DNA from: CAOJBM01 sp051872535
Lineage (GTDB): Bacteria > Bacillota_I > Bacilli_A > RF39 > UBA660
DNA length: 11,177 nucleotides
Reading direction: 5' to 3'
Assembly (NCBI GenBank): GCA_051872535.1
Contig: JBJEDY010000037.1
Coordinates: 1 to 11,177, forward strand
A model generated the notes under the pieces. The model saw nothing but the letters and a program-made list of their open reading frames with translations, ran no database searches and was not told the origin of the DNA. Within the stretch, counting starts at the first letter, position 1, and every line of letters starts with the position of its first letter. Below, one piece after another: positions 6,963 through 11,177 of this stretch. The position numbers and the translations under genes were made by a program.

Positions 6963-9858
6963 ATAATTTTTCTATATTTGTTATTACGATTTGGTATTTA
7001 TCCATTCTTCTTGTAACTTGACCAGTAATTTTATATAATGATTTCTTTTCAAGATAATTTAATAAATTATTCTTTTTCGGAAAAATTACATAATCTCCAC
7101 TACCAGTTTCATCTGATGCATTTATAAAAGCCATCTCTTCGCCCTTTTTAGTCTTAATTTTTTTCACACTATCTATTATAACAACAGTTTTGACATATTT
7201 ATCAAAAAATTGCTTCATTTTATCTAATTTCATTATATCTTTATCAACATATTTACTAGACGGATGATTAGTAACATAAAAACCAAAGACTTCTAATTCT
7301 TGACTCATTAATGTCATATCATCATATTCTTCCTTAATTTCTAACTCTGGTTTCATTACCAAAGACTCATCTAAATCAGTTCTTAATTCAGCATAAGTAA
7401 TTGCATTATCTATATTAGCATACATTGTATGATGACTTATTTTAAAAGAATTAAATACACCAGCATCTATTAAACATTCTAAAGTTTTACGATTAACACT
7501 TTTTCCATAAGTACGCGATACAAAATCGTAAAAATCAATATATTCCCCATTTTTATTTCTTTCTAGAACAATATATTCACAAGCACTACTACCAACATTT
7601 TTTATCACTGTAAATGGTAATAATAAATTATTACTGTTAACTAAATATTCATTTTGACTTTTATTAATATCAGGTCTAAAAATTTTTACACCTTTTTTCT
7701 TTGCTTCAACAATATATTCTTTTGTTTTTACTTCTGAACCAATACTCATATTTAATAAATTAGCAATAAAATAAGCTGGATAATGACTCTTTAAGTATGC
7801 CATTTGATATGCTATTATAGCGTAAGCTACAGAGTGTGATTTATTAAATCCATAGTTAGCAAACTTTACAATTAAATCATAAACGTTAGCAGCTTTTTCC
7901 TCTGTATAACCATTTTTAACTGACCTTGTTATAAAAATATCTCTTTCTTGTTCCATAACACTTGCTTTTTTCTTACTCATCGCTCTTCTAATATTATCTG
8001 CTTCAGCAAAAGAATATCCACCCATTAGAACTAAAACCTGCATTATTTGTTCTTGATAAATCATAATACCATAAGTATCTTTTAAAATACTTTCTAACTC
8101 TGGTACTGGATAAGTAACTTTCTCTCTTCCTTCTTTACGAGCAATAAATGTATCAATATTATCCATTGGTCCTGGTCGATATAAAGCAAGGGCTGATGTT
8201 ATTGAAGAAAATTCAGAAACTTTTAATTTTCTTAAAAAATTCATCATTCCTGTACTTTCAAATTGAAATATTCCTATTGTATCAACATTATAAAAAAGTT
8301 TTAGTGTTAGTTCATCATCTAATGGAATATTATTTATATCAATTACTTCCCCAGTATTTTCTTTAATAAGTTCCAATACTTTTTTAATAATAGTTAAATT
8401 TTTTAGGGCAAGAAAATCCATTTTAAGCAATCCTAAGCTTTCCAAATAATCAGCTGTTATTCCTGTTTGTAAATCCCCATCATTATAACTAATTGGAATA
8501 ACATCATCTAAAGGAACAGAAGATATAACTACTCCTGCAGCATGTGTACTTGTTTGTCTTTTCAAACCTTCTAACTTTAAACTAATTCGATATATTTCTT
8601 GTAATTCTGTACTACGACTTATCAAATCTTTAACACGAGTATTTTTATAATTGGTTTTTAAATTTTCTTTTGGATCAAACATCATTGTTAACTGATCAAC
8701 TAAAGGACTTGTAAATTTTAAAACTCTAGCAACATCTTTAATAACTTGACGACTACTTAAATTACTAAATGTTAATATATTAGCAACTCTATTTTTCCCA
8801 TACCTTCCTTTTACATAATTTATAACTTCATTTCTTTTCGTAAACTCAAAATCAATATCAATATCAGGCATTGTAATACGTTCTGGATTCAAAAATCTTT
8901 CAAACAATAAATCGTACTTAATCGGATCTATATTAGTAATTCCTAAGACGTAACTTACAAGTGATCCTGCTGCACTACCTCTTCCTGGTCCAACCAAGAT
9001 ATCATTTTGTTTAGCAAATTTAACATAATCATAAACAATTAAAAAGTAATCAACAAATCCCATTTTGTTAATAATATCTAATTCATATTTAAGTCTTTCT
9101 ACATATTTTACAGGAATATTTCCATTTAATCTTTTACTCAAACCTTTTTTAGATAAATTTAATAAATAGTTATAAGAATCATCAATATTTTCATCAAAAT
9201 GTGGAATATATCTTTTATTCGTATCAATTGTAACATTTAATTTCGATGCAACTTCCTCTGTAGTCTTAGCATCATTTTCATTAACTTGAAGAAAGTAATT
9301 CTTCTCATAATTACCATCTTCTGCATTTTCTTCTTCAATTTTATGTAAATAATCTAAATACTTTGTATCAACTACAGAAAAACATAATATTTCATTAATA
9401 AAGACTATCTTATCGGTAATTAATAAAGAATTAGTTTTTTCATATTCGCTATTATATCCAATATAAATCTCTGTAAATATTTTACTTATTTCATCATATA
9501 ATTCTGAAGATGCAAAAGGAATAATTACTAAAATGCCATTATTATGTTCTTTTAAATCTAAGAATGAAATATCATTCTCAATAACTAAAGAATTAATCTT
9601 TAATAAACTTTTATATCCTTCATTATTCATTGCATATAAATAAAGATGCATATTATTGATTGTTACATCTAAACCAATAATTGGTTTAATATTATTATTA
9701 ATACAATTAAAATAAAATTCAACTACACCATATAAACGATTATCCAAAATTCCACACGTAGTAATATTATGTTCTTTTAAATAATCAATTAAGTCTTTAA
9801 TCTTAATTAAACTCTGTAATATTGAATTATCTGTTTTAACTCCAAGAGGTACATACAT
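6961..9858 (-). CDS. dnaE: DNA polymerase III alpha subunit, short DnaE (DnaE3) type
   Basis: In low-GC Gram-positives this polymerase extends RNA primers before hand-off to PolC; it has no proofreading domain. Numbering here starts at the upstream ATG at 9876. Order: N-terminal PHP remnant (7-70), palm with GPGRGSAAG (296-304), PDIDIDF (337-343; D338, D340) and the third aspartate D487, fingers with STHAAGVV (443-450) and NYGFNKSHS (674-682), then a C-terminal OB fold (about 893-971). The PHP metal motifs are degenerate (GVKTDN and GILDNR where active enzymes have HxH and TDH). I place the start at the seventh codon (965 residues) because GGTGG (9866-9870) is seven bases upstream. The ATG at 9876 has no ribosome binding site and lies at the probable start of transcription. 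The protein is shorter than Bacillus subtilis DnaE (about 1115). It is the first gene of the dnaE-polC operon. Confidence 0.95.
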   Translation of the reverse strand: MYVPLGVKTDNSILQSLIKIKDLIDYLKEHNITTCGILDNRLYGVVEFYFNCINNNIKPIIGLDVTINNMHLYLYAMNNEGYKSLLKINSLVIENDISFLDLKEHNNGILVIIPFASSELYDEISKIFTEIYIGYNSEYEKTNSLLITDKIVFINEILCFSVVDTKYLDYLHKIEEENAEDGNYEKNYFLQVNENDAKTTEEVASKLNVTIDTNKRYIPHFDENIDDSYNYLLNLSKKGLSKRLNGNIPVKYVERLKYELDIINKMGFVDYFLIVYDYVKFAKQNDILVGPGRGSAAGSLVSYVLGITNIDPIKYDLLFERFLNPERITMPDIDIDFEFTKRNEVINYVKGRYGKNRVANILTFSNLSSRQVIKDVARVLKFTSPLVDQLTMMFDPKENLKTNYKNTRVKDLISRSTELQEIYRISLKLEGLKRQTSTHAAGVVISSVPLDDVIPISYNDGDLQTGITADYLESLGLLKMDFLALKNLTIIKKVLELIKENTGEVIDINNIPLDDELTLKLFYNVDTIGIFQFESTGMMNFLRKLKVSEFSSITSALALYRPGPMDNIDTFIARKEGREKVTYPVPELESILKDTYGIMIYQEQIMQVLVLMGGYSFAEADNIRRAMSKKKASVMEQERDIFITRSVKNGYTEEKAANVYDLIVKFANYGFNKSHSVAYAIIAYQMAYLKSHYPAYFIANLLNMSIGSEVKTKEYIVEAKKKGVKIFRPDINKSQNEYLVNSNNLLLPFTVIKNVGSSACEYIVLERNKNGEYIDFYDFVSRTYGKSVNRKTLECLIDAGVFNSFKISHHTMYANIDNAITYAELRTDLDESLVMKPELEIKEEYDDMTLMSQELEVFGFYVTNHPSSKYVDKDIMKLDKMKQFFDKYVKTVVIIDSVKKIKTKKGEEMAFINASDETGSGDYVIFPKKNNLLNYLEKKSLYKITGQVTRRMDKYQIVITNIEKL

Positions 9859-9865
9859 AATATCA

Positions 9866-9870
9866 CCACC
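9866..9870 (-). promoter_or_regulatory. dnaE ribosome binding site that decides the start
   Basis: GGTGGTGAT (9862-9870) matches the 16S-complementary GGAGGTGAT at eight of nine positions. Its GGTGG core lies seven bases before the ATG at 9856-9858. This favours the inner start over the ATG at 9874-9876. Confidence 0.75.
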
Positions 9871-9880
9871 ATACAAATAG

Positions 9881-9932
9881 ATTATAACATAATAACAATC
9901 GAAATTATACGAATGTTTGTTTTTATTTACAA
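9881..9932 (-). promoter_or_regulatory. Candidate promoters of the dnaE-polC operon
   Basis: Two overlapping possibilities exist on the minus strand. One is TTGTAA (9927-9932), a 17-bp spacer and a perfect TATAAT (9904-9909). The other is an extended -10, TG-T-TATAAT (9881-9889), with no good -35. The first would give a start near 9897 and a leader of about 40 bases. The second would give a start near 9874, which would leave the ATG at 9876 untranscribed. Confidence 0.5.
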
Positions 9933-9937
9933 ATATT

Positions 9938-9995
9938 TAAATCATTTAATTAGTGTATTATTCTACCATAAAAATCGTAATTAATAAATCATTTA
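9938..9995 (+). repeat. 11-bp direct repeat in the dnaE-rpmB intergenic region
   Basis: TAAATCATTTA occurs at 9938-9948 and again exactly at 9985-9995, 47 bp apart. It lies between the divergent promoters. A pair of regulator sites is possible, but AT-rich repeats of this size can arise by chance. Confidence 0.35.
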
Positions 9996-10005
9996 TCAAC
10001 ATAAA

Positions 10006-10040
10006 TTGTTTGACTTTATCCATATAATATGATAAAGTCA
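10006..10040 (+). promoter_or_regulatory. rpmB promoter with overlapping 10-bp inverted repeat
   Basis: Two -35/-10 pairings are possible: TTGTTT (10006-10011), 16 bp, TATGAT (10028-10033); or TTGACT (10010-10015), 17 bp, TAAAGT (10033-10038). A perfect inverted repeat, TGACTTTATC (10011-10020) and GATAAAGTCA (10031-10040), spans the core promoter with a 10-bp gap. No T-run follows either arm, so an operator is more likely than a terminator. The exact promoter is uncertain. Confidence 0.5.
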
Positions 10041-10075
10041 TTAAAGGACGGAATTTACGAATAGGAGGCGTACAA

Positions 10076-10246
10076 ATGGCAAAAAAAATTACAACAAAAA
10101 AACCATTATCTGGAAATAGAAGAAGTCATGCTTTAAATGCTACAAAACATGCTCAAAAACCAAATTTACAAAAGAAAACAATAAATGGTGTAAAAGTAGT
10201 TATTAGTGCTAGAGAAGCTAGAACTATGGAAAAAGATGCAAAATAA
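10076..10246 (+). CDS. rpmB: Large ribosomal subunit protein bL28
   Basis: This 56-residue basic protein has the L28 signatures LSGNRRSHALNATK (11-24), PNLQKK (29-34) and a C-terminal VVISAREARTM (41-51). L28 is a structural protein of the 50S subunit. A strong AGGAGG (10063-10068) lies seven bases before the ATG, and the second codon GCA is typical of highly expressed genes. The protein has no cysteine, so it is the zinc-free form; L28 of some bacteria carries two CxxC pairs. At 56 residues it is slightly shorter than the usual 60-65, with a reduced C-terminus. It is monocistronic: its own promoter lies upstream, divergent from dnaE, and a terminator begins at its stop codon. Whether the genome holds another L28 copy cannot be seen here. 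Confidence 0.93.
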   Translation: MAKKITTKKPLSGNRRSHALNATKHAQKPNLQKKTINGVKVVISAREARTMEKDAK

Positions 10247-10268
10247 GAAGTGAGAACTTCTCTTTTTT
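10246..10268 (+). terminator. rpmB intrinsic terminator with GNRA loop
   Basis: The stem AGAAGT/ACTTCT (10246-10251 with 10256-10261) closes a GAGA tetraloop and is followed by C and six T (10263-10268). The hairpin begins on the last base of the rpmB stop codon. Confidence 0.85.
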
Positions 10269-10272
10269 ATTG

Positions 10273-10306
10273 AAAAAAAATGATATAGATGCTATATCAT
10301 TTTTTA
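10273..10306. terminator. Bidirectional terminator between rpmB and the repeat gene
   Basis: A perfect 14-bp inverted repeat (10275-10288 with 10292-10305) has a three-base loop. It has T-runs on both strands, T6 on plus and A8 at 10273-10280 giving U8 on minus. It lies 18 bases past the stop codon of the minus-strand repeat gene and serves as its terminator, while backing up rpmB. Confidence 0.8.
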
Positions 10307-10323
10307 GAATTACTTAATTTTTA

Positions 10324-11177
10324 TTAATAACCTACAGCTTTAATAGTCACGGCTATAGTTCCCGAACCCGGAGGATTATTTCGATGCCAAGCAAATGATA
10401 CTGTTTGATTGCTAATAGAAGTTAAATAGGCATAACATTGTCCATTATTTGTACCTTCTAGATTTAAAGTAATAATTCCTGCAAGACCATTAGCAAAATC
10501 AAAAGTTACTGATCCTGTTCCGTTATTGCTTATTCCTTGTGTTATACTTACATTTACAGTTTTTGTTTTTGTCACTAATTGACTTGCGACAGTAGTCGTA
10601 GTTGCGGTAACTTTCCCACTTCCATTATGATATCCCGCTGGTATTGTATAACTTCCACCAGGATTTATTGTTGTACTTACTGCTCCTCTACTCGTCATTG
10701 TTCCAGTAATTTTACTTCCATTCACCCAGGCAGTTTGACCTGTTAAAATATTTGCTGCTGTTGCTGTAGCTGAAGTCTGACTTGCTAATGTATTTACTGT
10801 TATTTTTCCACTTCCGTTATGATATCCTGCTGGTATTGTGTAACTACCACCTGCATTTAATGTACTTGTTACTGCTCCCTTGTTAGCCATTGTTCCAGTA
10901 ATTTTACTTCCATTCACCCAAGCTGTTTGACCTGTTAGAATATTTGCTGCTGTTGCTGTAGCTGAAGTCTGACTTGCTAATGTATTTGCTGTTATCTTTC
11001 CACTTCCGTTATGATATCCTGCTGGTATTGTATAACTACCACCTGCATTTAATGAACTTGTTACTGCTCCGTTATCTGCCATTGTTCCTGTTATTAATTC
11101 TCCATTTACTAATGCCGTTTTACCAACTAGTATATTACTTGCTGTTGCATCTCCACTATTTGCATAGGAATATAAAT
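10324..11177 (-). CDS. Phage tail-fibre-like tandem-repeat protein, 5' end outside the window
   Basis: The frame stays open from its TAA stop (10324-10326) through the right edge, giving about 283 visible codons. The ATG at 11080-11082 is only an internal methionine of the repeat motif ITGTM and is not the start. The protein has 64-residue tandem units. Each has GGSYTIPAGYHNGSGK, then an ATATAANILTGQTAW segment, then VNGSKITGTM. Two units are complete, with a partial one on each side. Such units are common in tail-fibre and structural proteins of Bacillota phages, by my recollection. The C-terminal 80 or so residues are a different, beta-rich domain ending TIKAVGY, like the receptor-binding heads of tail fibres. 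There is no membrane segment or cell-wall anchor. Codon choice looks less AT-rich than in dnaE and polC. A host surface protein with the same repeats is the main alternative. Confidence 0.75.
   Translation of the reverse strand, partial: LYSYANSGDATASNILVGKTALVNGELITGTMADNGAVTSSLNAGGSYTIPAGYHNGSGKITANTLASQTSATATAANILTGQTAWVNGSKITGTMANKGAVTSTLNAGGSYTIPAGYHNGSGKITVNTLASQTSATATAANILTGQTAWVNGSKITGTMTSRGAVSTTINPGGSYTIPAGYHNGSGKVTATTTTVASQLVTKTKTVNVSITQGISNNGTGSVTFDFANGLAGIITLNLEGTNNGQCYAYLTSISNQTVSFAWHRNNPPGSGTIAVTIKAVGY
10603..11177 (-). repeat. 192-bp tandem repeats within the phage-like gene
   Basis: Complete units lie at 10879-11070 and 10687-10878. They differ at 13 of 192 positions by hand count, mostly at the codons for the ANK/TSR junction. 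A third unit is cut short near 10603, where the C-terminal domain begins, and a more diverged partial unit runs from 11071 to the edge. The near-identity implies recent duplication or gene conversion. Confidence 0.9.

Noticed and set aside
8148..8366. Plus-strand open frame of 72 codons
   Set aside because: It is antisense to the conserved palm region of dnaE and has a low-complexity translation; it is a shadow frame.
11080..11082. ATG as the start of the phage-like gene
   Set aside because: The repeat unit continues in frame upstream to the window edge, and the same methionine recurs inside later units.
10324..11177. Target gene of a diversity-generating retroelement
   Set aside because: No template repeat or reverse transcriptase is in the window, and the differences between units are not adenine-focused in the C-terminal part.
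1..11177. CRISPR array, tRNA, rRNA or insertion sequence
   Set aside because: No spaced short repeats, cloverleaf, rRNA-like segment or transposase was seen on either strand.

Overview
The window is AT-rich DNA from a low-GC Gram-positive-type bacterium. It carries both a PolC-type and a short DnaE-type replicative DNA polymerase alpha subunit, the pairing typical of Bacilli and Mollicutes-like Bacillota. Start sites have strong AGGAGG-type ribosome binding sites. Stops are TAA or TAG and tryptophan is encoded by TGG, so no UGA recoding is needed. My inference is an uncultured, host-associated member of Bacilli (RF39 or Erysipelotrichia-like); the exact lineage cannot be read from the sequence.

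Layout, left to right. Bases 1-170 hold a possible leftward promoter with an 8-base G tract in its spacer, whose target gene lies off the left edge, and the leader of a rightward gene. That gene (171-1073) encodes an unrecognised single-pass, membrane-anchored protein. Two hairpins with T-runs (1074-1156) separate it from the convergent leftward operon. The operon is dnaE (6961-9858, first) followed by polC (1155-6950, second). The polC ribosome binding site overlaps the dnaE stop codon, so the two polymerases are probably translationally coupled. PolC has 1931 residues, about 490 more than the roughly 1440 of the Bacillus subtilis enzyme. The excess sits in several discrete insertions: a coiled coil in PHP, a beta-rich block inside the 3'-5' exonuclease, and a probable winged helix before the polymerase core. 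Catalytic residues are intact. Bases 9859-10075 form a divergent regulatory region serving dnaE-polC (left) and rpmB (right). It contains promoters, a 10-bp inverted repeat over the rpmB promoter, an 11-bp direct repeat and DnaA-box-like sequences. rpmB (10076-10246, 56 codons) encodes ribosomal protein L28 and is followed by a GNRA-loop terminator and a bidirectional terminator. The right end (10324 to beyond 11177, minus strand) is the 3' part of a 64-residue tandem-repeat gene of the type found in phage tail fibres and related structural proteins, so a prophage or phage remnant may start here.

How the genes work together: PolC and DnaE are the processive replicative polymerase and the primer-extending polymerase of the same replisome. 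Coupling them in one transcript would set their ratio, and the adjacent rpmB ties the locus to growth-related functions. The membrane protein and the phage-like gene have no evident link to replication.
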